From positions 1,240,001 to 1,304,000 of the forward strand of contig CAWARU010000001.1 of the NCBI GenBank assembly GCA_963784575.1: a stretch of 64,000 nucleotides of DNA, read 5' to 3'. The translations under genes were made by a program, and so were the position numbers. Below are positions 1 to 9,969 of the stretch, in pieces. This DNA comes from CAWARU01 sp963784575 (lineage in GTDB: Bacteria; Pseudomonadota; Gammaproteobacteria; UBA6186; Azoamicaceae). How positions within the stretch are numbered: the stretch's first letter is position 1; each line of letters opens with the position of its first letter. A model generated the notes under the pieces. The model was not told the DNA's origin. It worked only from the letters and a program-made list of their open reading frames with translations, and did no database searches.

Positions 1-1046
1 CGGTTCAATTAATTTCCAACATTCCTCGCTGTTGCAATGATGCATGGCTTCTTTCTGCCAATGATTCAATTGTGATTCATCAAAATGCGCAGGCCCTCGG
101 CTGATGCGTTCTAAGTCAAATATCTGGGCCAATTCACTCAAATCCAACAGTTTTGGATCCGGATCATAATGGCCTAAACGTGCCAAGTAATTGTAAATTG
201 CCTTTGGAAGATACCCATCATTACGCAATTCAGTGATAGAACGACTGCCATTGCGCTTCGAAAGCCTGCGGCCATCTGGACCCAAAATTGTGGGAAAATG
301 GCCATACTGTGGTATGGGCAAATTCAAAGCTTCCAATATCATAATTTGTCTTGGGGTATTGGTGAGGTGATCATCCCCGCGTAAGGCATGCGTAACACCC
401 ATCAAAGCATCATCAACTGCATTACAGAACATAAAGGACGCTGTTTTATCGCCGCGACAAACAATAAAGTCTCCGATATGATCCGTCTCATAACGCTGCT
501 GGCCTTTAATAAGATCTTCAAATTCGATGACAGCGCCTTTTGGAACCTGAAAGCGTAAAGTATAAGGTAAACCTTCGGCTCTTTCGCTTCAATCTCTGCT
601 TCCGATAAGTTGCGGCAGGTGCCAGGGTAACGAGGTGGTTGTCCAGAATTCAATTGAATCTTGCGAGTAATGGCCAGTTGCTCTTCCGTGCAAAAACAGG
701 GATAGAGCAATTTAGCTTCAATGAGCTTCTGATAGTAAACATCGTATATGGCTTTGCGCTCTGATTGATTGAAAGGACCTTCGTCGAATGGCAGAGCCAT
801 CCATTTCAGATCTTCCAAGATGGCATCGACATAATGAAGCTCAGATCTTGCGATATCTGTGTCTTCAATACGAAGCAAAAAATTGCCTTTAAGCTTTTTG
901 GCGTATAGATAGTTAAAAAGGGCAACGCGCAAATTGCCAAAATGCATCTGACCGGTGGGACTCGGCGCAAAGCGAGTCTTAAAAGGTTTTAAGGTTTTTG
1001 GGTCTAAATTTGCGGACTGTGTGTTTTCTGAAGTGCCATTTGCCAT
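1..1046 (-). CDS. gltX: Glutamyl-tRNA synthetase, 3' end outside window, one frameshift
   Basis: Charges tRNA-Glu with glutamate in the cytoplasm; class I synthetase. The N-terminus carries the HIGH-type motif (FAPSPTGQMHFG, about residues 27-38) and the GNFLLRIEDTD segment. After about residue 185 the reading frame breaks near 575-590: the first frame runs on into unrelated residues and stops at 402, while the next minus frame continues with AEGLPYTLRF and reaches the KMSKS-type motif (RRLSKRNGS, about 255-285). A single missing base near 585 restores one protein. The C-terminal anticodon-binding region runs off the left edge. The start ATG at 1046 fits the family. Because the gene is essential and the homology is intact on both sides of the break, a sequencing indel is more likely than true inactivation. 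Confidence 0.93.
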
Positions 1047-1285
1047 AAGTGACTCAAATCTTTTCCTATCTGGTTTTATCTGGTTTCATATCCTAACTTA
1101 AATTTTACTACAATTCTCACGCAGAAACTAGTTTCCAGCCTCTATTCATGCTACCCTCTTATATTTGAAAGCTTTATATTTATAGTTTACAGCTAGCGTC
1201 AAGGTGACTGCTCAGGCATAGGTGATCAGATCTGGAAAAACAAGGGCAGTGCTAGCACGGTAGCCAAGGTAGCCAGGAGGACTCA

Positions 1286-1793
1286 ATGGCAAAAGTTAAG
1301 TTATACACTTCAATGGGTGATATCGAAATTAAGTTAGATGAACAAGCTACACCGGAAACCACGAAAAACTTCTTAGATTATGTCAATGCAGGCTTTTACG
1401 ATGGCACTATTTTCCATCGCGTCATCAAAGGTTTTATGATCCAAGGCGGTGGTCATGAAGCGAGCATGAATCAAAAATCCGCAAATTCACCAATACGCAA
1501 CGAAGCCAAGGCAGGTCTCAAAAATGAAATTGGAACGATTGCAATGGCACGAACCGATGCACCCGCATTCAGCATCCTCACAGTTTTTCATCAATGTTGC
1601 CAATAATGATTTTCTGAATTTCAGAAATGAAAGTCCTGATGGATATGGCTACTGCGCTTTTGGCCGAGTCACTGAAGGCATGGACATCGTCAATAAAATC
1701 AGCCAAGTTGCGACTGGAAACAAAGGCGGTCATAGTGATGTTCCGGTTGAAACGGTGTCTATCGTGAAAGCTGAGATCATGCCAGGTGAATAG
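1286..1793 (+). CDS. ppiB: Peptidyl-prolyl cis-trans isomerase (cyclophilin B type), one frameshift
   Basis: Cyclophilin that speeds proline isomerisation during folding; no signal peptide, so cytoplasmic. The start ATG follows a strong AGGAGG site at 1276-1281. The first frame carries the cyclophilin core (FHRVIKGFMIQGG, then GTIAMART) and goes out of frame after TDAP near 1560-1566; the second frame continues with HSASSQFFINVANNDFLNF and runs to the stop at 1793. Dropping one C from the CCC run near 1561 gives a normal-length (about 168 residue) protein. lpxH follows on the same strand, as in other Gammaproteobacteria, but a hairpin terminator lies between them. The frameshift is probably an assembly indel, or else a recent inactivation. 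Confidence 0.93.
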
Positions 1794-1800
1794 ATACTGA

Positions 1801-1836
1801 ACCTGCTGACATTTCGATTAATGGAATGTCAGCAGG
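1801..1836 (+). terminator. Hairpin after ppiB
   Basis: A 13-bp perfect stem (ACCTGCTGACATT at 1801-1813 with its complement at 1824-1836) and a 10-base loop, starting 8 bases after the ppiB stop. The tail CCTTATTT is only moderately T-rich, so termination may be partial. Confidence 0.65.
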
Positions 1837-1893
1837 TCCTTATTTGGCAGCTTAAAATGAAATTCTTATAATGACATTCATGACATTCTGCTA

Positions 1894-2699
1894 ATGACAA
1901 TCTACTTCATTTCAGATCTCCATCTCCATGCTTCTCGCCCCGAGAATACCATGCGATTTCTGCGTTTCTTAAAAGAAATTGCAGATAAAGCAACTGCCCT
2001 CTATATCTTAGGAGATTTTTTTGAGGTCTGGGTAGGAGATGATCAATGGCATGTAAATACTCCAGAGGATCATGACACCCAAGTCATCCAAGCACTCACG
2101 CAATATACCGCACAGGGAATTCCTACATACTTTATGCATGGTAATCGTGACTTTTTGATCGCCAATAAATTCGCTGCAACCACTGGCTGCACTTTAATAC
2201 CAGATCCTTATATTATTGAATTTAATGACACTCGCTATGTGCTGACGCATGGCGATACGCTCTGTACTCGAGATCTCGCTTATCAAAGATTTCGCCGCAT
2301 GGTTAGAAACCCAATTTTTAAAATGCTCTTTTTATGCCTGCCCCTAAAACTACGCAGAAAAATTGCGGGTGGTATCGAGATAAAAGCAAGGGAACACAAG
2401 CAAGAGCCTCTTCGCCTACAAATGTTATCAAAGAAACTACAAATAAAAATGAAAATGAATATGATAAATATGACGTAACAGAAGACGCCGTCCTTGCATT
2501 GCTCTCTAAAACAAAAGCTCAGACAATCATACACGGTCATACACATAAACCCGCTATTCACTTATTAGAATATCAAAATTTACCTGCAAAACGCATAGTT
2601 CTTGGGGACTGGACTACCACAAAGTCATTCATCCTAAAACTTGATAATGATGGCCCAGCATTAATAGATTTAAACACGAAAGTGAACTCTACCCTCTAG
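1894..2699 (+). CDS. lpxH: UDP-2,3-diacylglucosamine diphosphatase, one frameshift
   Basis: Calcineurin-like metallophosphoesterase of lipid A synthesis that hydrolyses UDP-2,3-diacylglucosamine to lipid X at the inner membrane. Metal-site motifs in order: SDLHLH (about residue 7), GDFFEVWVGDD (about 41-51), GNRDF (about 83), LTHGDTLC (about 118) and, in the second frame, IIHGHTHKPA. The frame changes near 2370-2380: one frame reads GGIEIKAREHK and stops at 2478, the other reads RDKSKGTQARASS and continues to 2699. One missing base at GTATCGAG would restore the usual GIRxKSK sequence. With the shift repaired it is about 268 residues, somewhat longer than the usual 240 because of a K/N/E-rich insert before the HGHTH motif. 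Its presence implies a lipid A-containing outer membrane. Confidence 0.92.
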
Positions 2700-2942
2700 A
2701 GGAAGAAACCAGTACGATGCATATCAGCAAAAGGCGCGATTCCTCGGGACGTGTATCTCCCAGTAAAAGAGTGGAGCTTAGAAAATAATATTTAAGATTA
2801 AAGAAAAATAAGATTAAAGTTTTTCTATCGAACGGCCGAAGCATTAATAAGACAAATCAAATAATAATCATAAGACGAATATCAAGATGAATTGAATATT
2901 GAACATAATGATGAAATGATTAATTTAAGAAGTTGACATAGC

Positions 2943-4580
2943 ATGAAAAAATTTAAGAAATTAAGATATGTAAAAAATATGCAAGACATTCTTTCCGAGG
3001 AACTACAAAATGAATTGGTGATGGCCATAATAGCTGGCGACCGTGAAACCACCAAAAATATTATGACGAGCTTGAATAAGCTCTTGGAAAATGATCCCAA
3101 TAGTACGCTTGCTCGCTCCAATTCTATTGGGCTCAGAGGTAAAACACTTCTTCATCTTGCACTAGAGAAAAGGCACAAGGAAATTGCAGAACTGTTGCTT
3201 ACCTATGACAAAATGCAAGATTTGCTAGACCAGCCGGATACTATGAACATCACCCCTCTCATGCTCGCCGTAGAACGTTGCTATACCTCGATCGTAACAG
3301 CGCTGCTAGATAAAGGGGCCAATCCCCACATTAAAGAGAAGAAAAAAAATCAATCAGCTTTGTTAAAGGCAATTTCAACAGGTAACATGGAAATCACTGA
3401 ACTCTTACTTGGACAGAAGAGCATTAAGGAATCACCTTGGATTCTCTCCGAAGCTCTGCATCATGCTGTGAAAGAAGGTCAATTGGATATAGCGAAACTC
3501 TTGCTTCAAAAATATCAAGCTCCCAATCTACCTGATAATGATGGGTCTTTAGTGCTCAATTGGGCAATTTTTGGCGGCAATCCTGAAATTATCCGAGAAA
3601 TCACTCGAAATTTTGGAACAATACAGGAACAAAGGGCTCGGGATCCTGAGCTTTCTAGATATTTAGATCAATGTCAAATCATCAAAAAATGCGGCCATAT
3701 TTTTGGTCTTAAAACCAAGATAAAAGTGAGGCTCCCAAACAGCAAGAATTACATTCATGTTGATACTGTTAACGTCCATGTTGCAAGAGATCTCAAAGAT
3801 GCTCTGCTTGAATATGGCAGTAAAGGCGATCCCAGCAGAACATTTCAGGATTTTACCAAGACTTTGCGCGAATCAAAAATCAAGGAAATTGTTGCAATAT
3901 ACAATAATCCTAATACGCAGAGCAGTGATAAAAAAATATATTTGGAGATCTTGGGAGCTATTGTTTCGAAATGCCTCGAACACCATGCTAACCATGCAAA
4001 AACAGAAACGGAAGTTGAATCAATAGCATCAAAAGACGAACAAAGATGGCGCAGAGGACCTCGAAGCTCTATTTATTCTTTCTATGAATCTCCCAAAATG
4101 GAGGTGAAATCTGCCAAGTTCATCTTGGAATCACTGACTTCTGATGAAAGACACGAAATCCTAGATTCTCTGGCCAATGAGAGGATTGAGATATTATCCA
4201 ACGCAATAGCGAGCAAAGATGATGCCCTAATAAGCTTCTTAACCGAATCCAAACCTCAAATAGCGCTTTGCCAGAGAGGTGCCGCTCAAAATAATCGTTT
4301 AGAAATTTTGCAATTCCTAGTCGATAGAGGTTACCTCCAAAAAATCAATGAGCCCGATGAACAGGGAGACACCGCCTTAATTCTCGCAATTAGAAATGGA
4401 CACAGCCAAGTTGTTGAATTCCTGCTCTCGCACGGCGCAGATCCAATGCTTTCCAATCGCAGAACCCAAGAATCCCCGATGATCCTTGCAGAAAATGGCA
4501 AGAATCGAGATATCCTGCAATTGTTGAATAAAGAAGTCAGACCCAATCAAGAAGGAAGCTGCAAGATACAGATAAAATGA
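2943..4580 (+). CDS. Ankyrin-repeat protein, effector-like
   Basis: 545 residues, no signal peptide or membrane segment. Ankyrin repeats form two blocks: about residues 60-230 (units such as GKTLLHLALEKRHKEIAELLL and NITPLMLAVERCYTSIVTALL) and about 430-540 (GDTALILAIRNGHSQVVEFLL, SHGADPML). The region between them (about 240-420) is charged and helical and I do not recognise it. No clear ribosome-binding site lies before the ATG at 2943, so the start is uncertain; an in-frame ATG at codon 13 is possible. The next gene converges on it with only 35 bases between. Ankyrin proteins are frequent effectors in intracellular Gammaproteobacteria; host delivery here is inference from composition and context. 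Confidence 0.8.
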   Translation: MKKFKKLRYVKNMQDILSEELQNELVMAIIAGDRETTKNIMTSLNKLLENDPNSTLARSNSIGLRGKTLLHLALEKRHKEIAELLLTYDKMQDLLDQPDTMNITPLMLAVERCYTSIVTALLDKGANPHIKEKKKNQSALLKAISTGNMEITELLLGQKSIKESPWILSEALHHAVKEGQLDIAKLLLQKYQAPNLPDNDGSLVLNWAIFGGNPEIIREITRNFGTIQEQRARDPELSRYLDQCQIIKKCGHIFGLKTKIKVRLPNSKNYIHVDTVNVHVARDLKDALLEYGSKGDPSRTFQDFTKTLRESKIKEIVAIYNNPNTQSSDKKIYLEILGAIVSKCLEHHANHAKTETEVESIASKDEQRWRRGPRSSIYSFYESPKMEVKSAKFILESLTSDERHEILDSLANERIEILSNAIASKDDALISFLTESKPQIALCQRGAAQNNRLEILQFLVDRGYLQKINEPDEQGDTALILAIRNGHSQVVEFLLSHGADPMLSNRRTQESPMILAENGKNRDILQLLNKEVRPNQEGSCKIQIK

Positions 4581-4615
4581 AATGGCTAGCGGTTCATACC
4601 GTAGAAGTTTCGTTC

Positions 4616-7108
4616 TTAACTAAATTTTTTTGCTATTTTTGACCGCTCTTCAGGCTCTTCTAAATTAACAACAGAATCGCTGTCTTCAAAGGGCTTAAAA
4701 CCTTCTAGAACTTCAATTATTTCTGCATCTACTTGATAGCGTTTTGCAATTCCTAAATAAATTTTAAGTCTCTCCTTTTGAATTTTGGCACAAGAAAGAA
4801 TAACTTGTAACATGGCTTTTTGATTTTCTTTTAAGTCGCGCAAAATCCTGCGAATAATGTCTGTGTCTGAAACATAATGTTCACCATCATCGGCGTCGTT
4901 ATCTTCTACAACTTTTGCCCCTGCTTCAACTAAGAGCTTTGCAGTTTCCAATCGACCTTTTCGACAGACAATTGCCAAAGGAGAGTAGTCTTTATCATTT
5001 GATTCTTTTGTTGTTTTGCAATCAATGCACTCAGGAATAATCTTCAACAAAAATTTAATGATATGATCATGTCCGAATTTTGCAGCAATATAATATAGTT
5101 CGCTCTCCTTGTCGAATTGCTCTTTGGTTCGCTCAATTAATTTAGCAGGTGCAGCCCCTTTTTCAATAAGTTTTTGCATTAATGAAAGATTGCCGATTTC
5201 ACAGGCATATTCTAAAAAAGAATTTGAACAACCAAGTACGGGAAGATTCAAGTCTTGTACAGCGTTCAAACAACGTTCGATTTCAAATGAATTATTTGTG
5301 TCCATGGCAATTTTTAAATCAGTAGATGCTTTGAGTTGGTTTTTTACAAATTTAAATTTTTCTTTATTTTGCAAGAGATAGTGATCCACCAAACGTTCCG
5401 CCCAAAATCTTACATTTTTCAGATCACGAGCGCGCTTAATTTTAAATTTTTCTGAATAACTATCAAACAAGTACTTCTCTGCATTTTGAAAATATATAGC
5501 CCGGGCTTCTTTTAAGCCTATCTCAGTGATAAGTCCTGTTCCTTGCAACTGTGCTATGATTTCGTGACGATGTTTTCGATGTTCATACTTAAGGAAAATC
5601 ATCGACAATAATTTTCTGACTTGATTGTTCTCCATCGCTACCGGTTTCACTCGTTTCAAATACTCTTTTAGGAATTGGTTTAAATCATAAGAAACCCACA
5701 CTTTAAAAAGAATAGTTGCCGCACCCATAGCAGAGCTAATCAGTGGTTTCTTACTTTGGCCTGAAGCAAGACCCAATTTGGCCTCAAAAACTATAAACAA
5801 TTTGAAAAACATGGCCATCTGCAACATCGGCTTAGCGCAAGAAGCAAAAGCACAAGTGCCAGAAAATTGATGCATTCTAGGAAATCTGATGATGTTTTTT
5901 GCACCAATCGTGTTTTTCACCAACAGACGAAATTTTTCCTCATCGCTTTTTCCATCTCGATTTTGATTAAACTCCAATAAAGAATGAACTAGTTTTTCCT
6001 TTTCAGATACTTTTTCAATTTCAAAAATCTCAAACCCGCTAAATTTACCCGCCCCTCTATTTCCAATCATTGCAATCTTATCAATCATCCCAAAAGCGAA
6101 AACATGGGAATCCTCAGTATCACCGTCCAGTACTACAGGCATGAGCAATGGAACTGTCGATTTACACCTTGCAACCAATCTCGCACTATCGTTCAAAAAG
6201 GCCGTTTCTGGTAGTGCCTCCAGGATAGATCCCATCAAAGATTCCATGCTTTCTTTTATATCATATATATCATATTTTCCATTGATATATTTTAAAGTCT
6301 CTCTACTTTTTGGATCTTTTATAAAGTAAGTAAAGGAGTTGATAACCTCTGGTATCATCACAACTTCATCCGCACCCTCAAATTCTACTTGTTGAAAGCC
6401 AGCAAAGAGTTCACGGTAACTAAAATCTATGCCAAAACGATGTACTAACAAGTGATTTTGATTTAAAAGCAGCAATTGCTGATATAATTCATGATAAAAT
6501 TTTGAATCCGAATCATTTGGACATGGAAAGAAGGACATGATATCAGGAATTCCAAACAAATGAGGAAGACAGTTCTTTAAGGCTTTTGACAATTGGCTTG
6601 AAAGCTTAAGCATCCAACGAATACGTGTTAGAATATTGTTGATGCCAGAAGGACTGAAGTCTTCATGAGTGGTCGTTTCACCTTTATTTATCTGCTTCTT
6701 CCATGTTAACAAATCATTAACAAGATAATTTTCAAAAAGGCGTGGTATGAGTATTTTATTGAAAAAAATCTTAATTTTCTCTAAAGGATTTATTTGCATA
6801 AAAATAAGCATTTTTTGCAGGAGATCTTTATCTTCTCTTTCAGTTAGGAGTTTTGAAATATAAATGCCAAAATCTGTATAATTACTACTATATTTCTGGC
6901 AATCTTCAATGGAAAGTAATGCAAAGACCTCCTCAGCTTCTTTAACACCTTTTGAAAGTGCTTGATCAAATAACTTACGTATTAACGTTGAAAATCTGCT
7001 CTCCGTAATTTCAGAACTTGTAACTTCATCCGTTGCTGCGTCGAATTTCTTTGCTAAGGCCAAAGCTTCTTGTAATTTTTTCTCTTGAATCGCTGTAGTT
7101 ACACTCAT
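4616..7108 (-). CDS. Large ankyrin protein with possible cysteine-protease-like core
   Basis: 830 residues, start supported by AAGGAGC upstream. The first ~320 residues are helical with no recognised domain. Residues about 325-425 hold an ordered set of catalytic-looking residues: His in DSHVFAFGMID (about 335), Asn in GNRGAGK (about 351), then Gln and Cys in HQFSGTCAFAS (about 413-417). This His-Asn-Gln-Cys order resembles CE-clan or permuted papain-like peptidases, but I cannot assign a family. Ankyrin-like repeats follow at about 610-740 (for example DYSPLAIVCRKGRLETAKLL). The C-terminus ends KIAKKFS, resembling the tails of the array genes at 50-61 kb. No signal peptide. A translocated effector is a plausible inference. 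Confidence 0.75.
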   Translation of the reverse strand: MSVTTAIQEKKLQEALALAKKFDAATDEVTSSEITESRFSTLIRKLFDQALSKGVKEAEEVFALLSIEDCQKYSSNYTDFGIYISKLLTEREDKDLLQKMLIFMQINPLEKIKIFFNKILIPRLFENYLVNDLLTWKKQINKGETTTHEDFSPSGINNILTRIRWMLKLSSQLSKALKNCLPHLFGIPDIMSFFPCPNDSDSKFYHELYQQLLLLNQNHLLVHRFGIDFSYRELFAGFQQVEFEGADEVVMIPEVINSFTYFIKDPKSRETLKYINGKYDIYDIKESMESLMGSILEALPETAFLNDSARLVARCKSTVPLLMPVVLDGDTEDSHVFAFGMIDKIAMIGNRGAGKFSGFEIFEIEKVSEKEKLVHSLLEFNQNRDGKSDEEKFRLLVKNTIGAKNIIRFPRMHQFSGTCAFASCAKPMLQMAMFFKLFIVFEAKLGLASGQSKKPLISSAMGAATILFKVWVSYDLNQFLKEYLKRVKPVAMENNQVRKLLSMIFLKYEHRKHRHEIIAQLQGTGLITEIGLKEARAIYFQNAEKYLFDSYSEKFKIKRARDLKNVRFWAERLVDHYLLQNKEKFKFVKNQLKASTDLKIAMDTNNSFEIERCLNAVQDLNLPVLGCSNSFLEYACEIGNLSLMQKLIEKGAAPAKLIERTKEQFDKESELYYIAAKFGHDHIIKFLLKIIPECIDCKTTKESNDKDYSPLAIVCRKGRLETAKLLVEAGAKVVEDNDADDGEHYVSDTDIIRRILRDLKENQKAMLQVILSCAKIQKERLKIYLGIAKRYQVDAEIIEVLEGFKPFEDSDSVVNLEEPEERSKIAKKFS

Positions 7109-7240
7109 TATATCAATGCTCCTTTTATGCTATATACTATCGGTATTTAGAGCATTTTAGTTGCAAAGCTCGAAAAATGTCAATGATAATTTCAGGAAAC
7201 TAATACCAATTAGCTCAAAACAGAAGTATAAAAAGAGACA

Positions 7241-9925
7241 TTAGGCAGTTTCCAAGCGATATTCACCGAGACATTTCATAGCAATCTCGTTCACATCTCT
7301 CGATAACTTTGGCTGTGCCAGGATTCGCTCCAATTCGAGCTGCATTTTTTCTTGTCTATCTTTGGTGAATTTTCGCCATCTTTTGAAGGGATCCATCATA
7401 CGGGCAGCAACTTGGGGATTCAATTTATTGAGTTCAATAATGGCATCCGCTAAGAATCGATAGCCTGCGCCGCTTTTATCGTGGAATCGTACTAAATTCA
7501 CAGAAAAACCACCAATCAATGCATAGACATTGTTAGGGTTGGTGATTGAAAATGCTTCGTGTTGCATTAAATTTTTCACTTGTTGCAAAGTATTCGGCAG
7601 GATGGATCCCGCTTGTACTCGGAGCCACTTATTCACGACCAAGGGATCGTGTTTCCATTTGTCATAGAATTCATTGAGCACAATTTCACGCTCCTTGCAT
7701 TCTACGTCGGCTAAGGCCTGAACAGCCCCAAATGCATCTGTCATGTTGTTTGCATATTGCCATTGATGCAGAGCCAATTCTATGCTTTCTGGATGATGAA
7801 TTTGTGTTAAAAACCCAAGACATAAATTTTTGTAAGATCTTTTTGCGGCAAGCTCTGTGGAATATTCATAAAGACCTGGGGTGACATTACTGTGATAATG
7901 GGCAAGAAATTTATCACGACAGTTACCGGCGAATGTCTCGAGTATGAATTTTTTAGCATGATAGAATGCATCCGGATCTGCTTCCTGCACCATATCTATC
8001 AAATAGCTGGTGGACGGGAGTGTGAGCATTTTGACTTTGAGCGCAGGATTCAATTGCTCATTTTCAAGCACAGCCTGATGTGCTTTCATCCAGAGTGGAT
8101 CCATATTCAAAGAGACATTGGCTGAAGTACTATTGCTCGAAGCACCATTGGTTGAAACAGCATTTCGCCTAATATCATCTACCAGCCGTAAAATAAAACG
8201 CTCTGAGAGCTTCTGTCCCGAATCCCAAGCATTGAAAGAATCACTGTCATGCGCCAATAAAAAAGCAAGGTCTTCATTACTGAGCGGTAATTTAACTTTT
8301 ACGGGTGCCGAAAATTCTCTCAAAATCGAAGGCCGTGGTTTCTCTGCAATATTTTCAAACTGAAAGGATTGCGTTGGCTCTGTCAATGAAAGGATTTTAG
8401 TTGGGATCAAATCACGGCCATCATTTGAAACCAATCCTACTGCGACTGGAATGTGCATGGGCAATTTTGTGGCTTGTCCCGGGGTGGGCGGACAATATTG
8501 CTTGAGGGTTAAGGTATACATTTTAGTGGCTGCATCAAAACTGGCTTCAACTTCAATTTCTGGTGTTCCTGCTTGGCTGTACCATAATCTAAATTGCTTT
8601 AAATCCTGACCCGAAGCATCTTCCATTGCTTTCACAAAATCTTCGCAGGTCACGGCCATTCCATCGTATCTTTCAAAATAGAGATCCATGCCCTGCCTGA
8701 ATTTCTCTTTCCCTAAGAGAGTTCTTATCATGCGAATGACTTCGGCGCCTTTTTCATAGATCGTGCTGGTATAGAAGTTGTTAATTTCAACATAGGATTC
8801 TGGGCGGACAGGATGCGCAGTGGGTCCAGCATCTTCGGCAAATTGATGCGATCTCAAACCAGCTGCATGATCAATCAAGGTCACTGCGGATTTGCTGATA
8901 TCATCAGAAAATTGATGCTCCCGAAAGACAGTCAGGCCTTCTTTCAAACTCAATTGAAACCAATCTCTGCAGGTAACACGATTACCAGACCAATTATGGA
9001 AATATTCATGTCCGATCACCACATCAATCAAAAGAAAATCGGTATCTGTAGCAGTTTCTGGGCGTGCCAAGACATATTTTGAGTTAAAAATATTGAGACC
9101 CTTGTTTTCCATGGCGCCCATGTTGAAATCATTCACCGCGACAATCATGTAGATATCAAGATCATATTCACGACCATAGGTTTCTTCATCCCATTTCATT
9201 GCATTCTTCAACGCAGCCATGGCATGGGCGCATTTGTCCTGATTTTCCCATTCGACAAAAATTTTCAAAGTGACAAGACGTCCTGATTTTGTCAAGAAAT
9301 GATCTTCAATGGCGACCAAGGGTCCGGCTACCAAAGCAAATAAATAACAGGGTTTTTTGAAAGGATCTTGCCATTTTGCAAAGTGGCGGCCTTTTTCTGC
9401 TGCACCTTTTTCGATTAAATTGCCGTTTGACAAAAGCACTGGATATTTATCTTTGTCTGCAAAAATGGTGGTTGTAAACTTTGTCATGACATCCGGGCGA
9501 TCTAAGAAATATGTCATGCGACGAAAGCCCTGGGCTTCACATTGGGTACAAAACATAGTCTTGGAACGAAACAGACCACTCAACTCTGTGTTTTTTTCTG
9601 GATGAATTTCAGTTTCAACTTGCAGCGTAAAATTATCTGGGACATTTGGGATAGTCAAAGTATCTATCCCTACCTGATAGTCTTTAGTCTCGAGCACTTT
9701 GCCATTCAAAGCCACCGATAAAAGTTTGAGATCATGCCCATCCAGAACTAAAGGAGTGTCGGTCGATACTGATTTGTTACGACTAAATACTGTGATTGCC
9801 CGCACTTTGGTATGGGTTTCAAATAAATCAAAAGTTAAATCAATGCTGTCGACCCAAAAATTCGGGGCTTGATAATCTTTAAGATAGGTGGTTTTGGGTT
9901 GGATTGCAGGTTCTTTGTTTGACAT
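7241..9925 (-). CDS. pepN: Aminopeptidase N
   Basis: M1-family zinc aminopeptidase that trims N-terminal residues from peptides in the cytoplasm. 894 residues, close to the ~870 of the E. coli enzyme. The exopeptidase motif NMGAMENKGLN lies at about residues 268-278 and the zinc motif HEYFHNW about 40 residues later, with the distal Glu ligand in SLKEGLTVF. The C-terminal half is the helical domain typical of proteobacterial PepN. AAGGAAG precedes the start. It lies 44 bases downstream of a DUF2797 gene on the same strand and may be co-transcribed with it and ampG, which would couple peptide trimming to muropeptide uptake; that functional link is inference. Confidence 0.97.
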   Translation of the reverse strand: MSNKEPAIQPKTTYLKDYQAPNFWVDSIDLTFDLFETHTKVRAITVFSRNKSVSTDTPLVLDGHDLKLLSVALNGKVLETKDYQVGIDTLTIPNVPDNFTLQVETEIHPEKNTELSGLFRSKTMFCTQCEAQGFRRMTYFLDRPDVMTKFTTTIFADKDKYPVLLSNGNLIEKGAAEKGRHFAKWQDPFKKPCYLFALVAGPLVAIEDHFLTKSGRLVTLKIFVEWENQDKCAHAMAALKNAMKWDEETYGREYDLDIYMIVAVNDFNMGAMENKGLNIFNSKYVLARPETATDTDFLLIDVVIGHEYFHNWSGNRVTCRDWFQLSLKEGLTVFREHQFSDDISKSAVTLIDHAAGLRSHQFAEDAGPTAHPVRPESYVEINNFYTSTIYEKGAEVIRMIRTLLGKEKFRQGMDLYFERYDGMAVTCEDFVKAMEDASGQDLKQFRLWYSQAGTPEIEVEASFDAATKMYTLTLKQYCPPTPGQATKLPMHIPVAVGLVSNDGRDLIPTKILSLTEPTQSFQFENIAEKPRPSILREFSAPVKVKLPLSNEDLAFLLAHDSDSFNAWDSGQKLSERFILRLVDDIRRNAVSTNGASSNSTSANVSLNMDPLWMKAHQAVLENEQLNPALKVKMLTLPSTSYLIDMVQEADPDAFYHAKKFILETFAGNCRDKFLAHYHSNVTPGLYEYSTELAAKRSYKNLCLGFLTQIHHPESIELALHQWQYANNMTDAFGAVQALADVECKEREIVLNEFYDKWKHDPLVVNKWLRVQAGSILPNTLQQVKNLMQHEAFSITNPNNVYALIGGFSVNLVRFHDKSGAGYRFLADAIIELNKLNPQVAARMMDPFKRWRKFTKDRQEKMQLELERILAQPKLSRDVNEIAMKCLGEYRLETA

Positions 9926-9969
9926 AAAACTTCCTTTTTGTAAAAAATACTGATGAGGGGGTCAGATCT

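Noticed and set aside
2882..3121. Minus-strand frame overlapping the start of the first ankyrin gene
   Set aside because: Antisense shadow without ribosome-binding site or recognisable domain.
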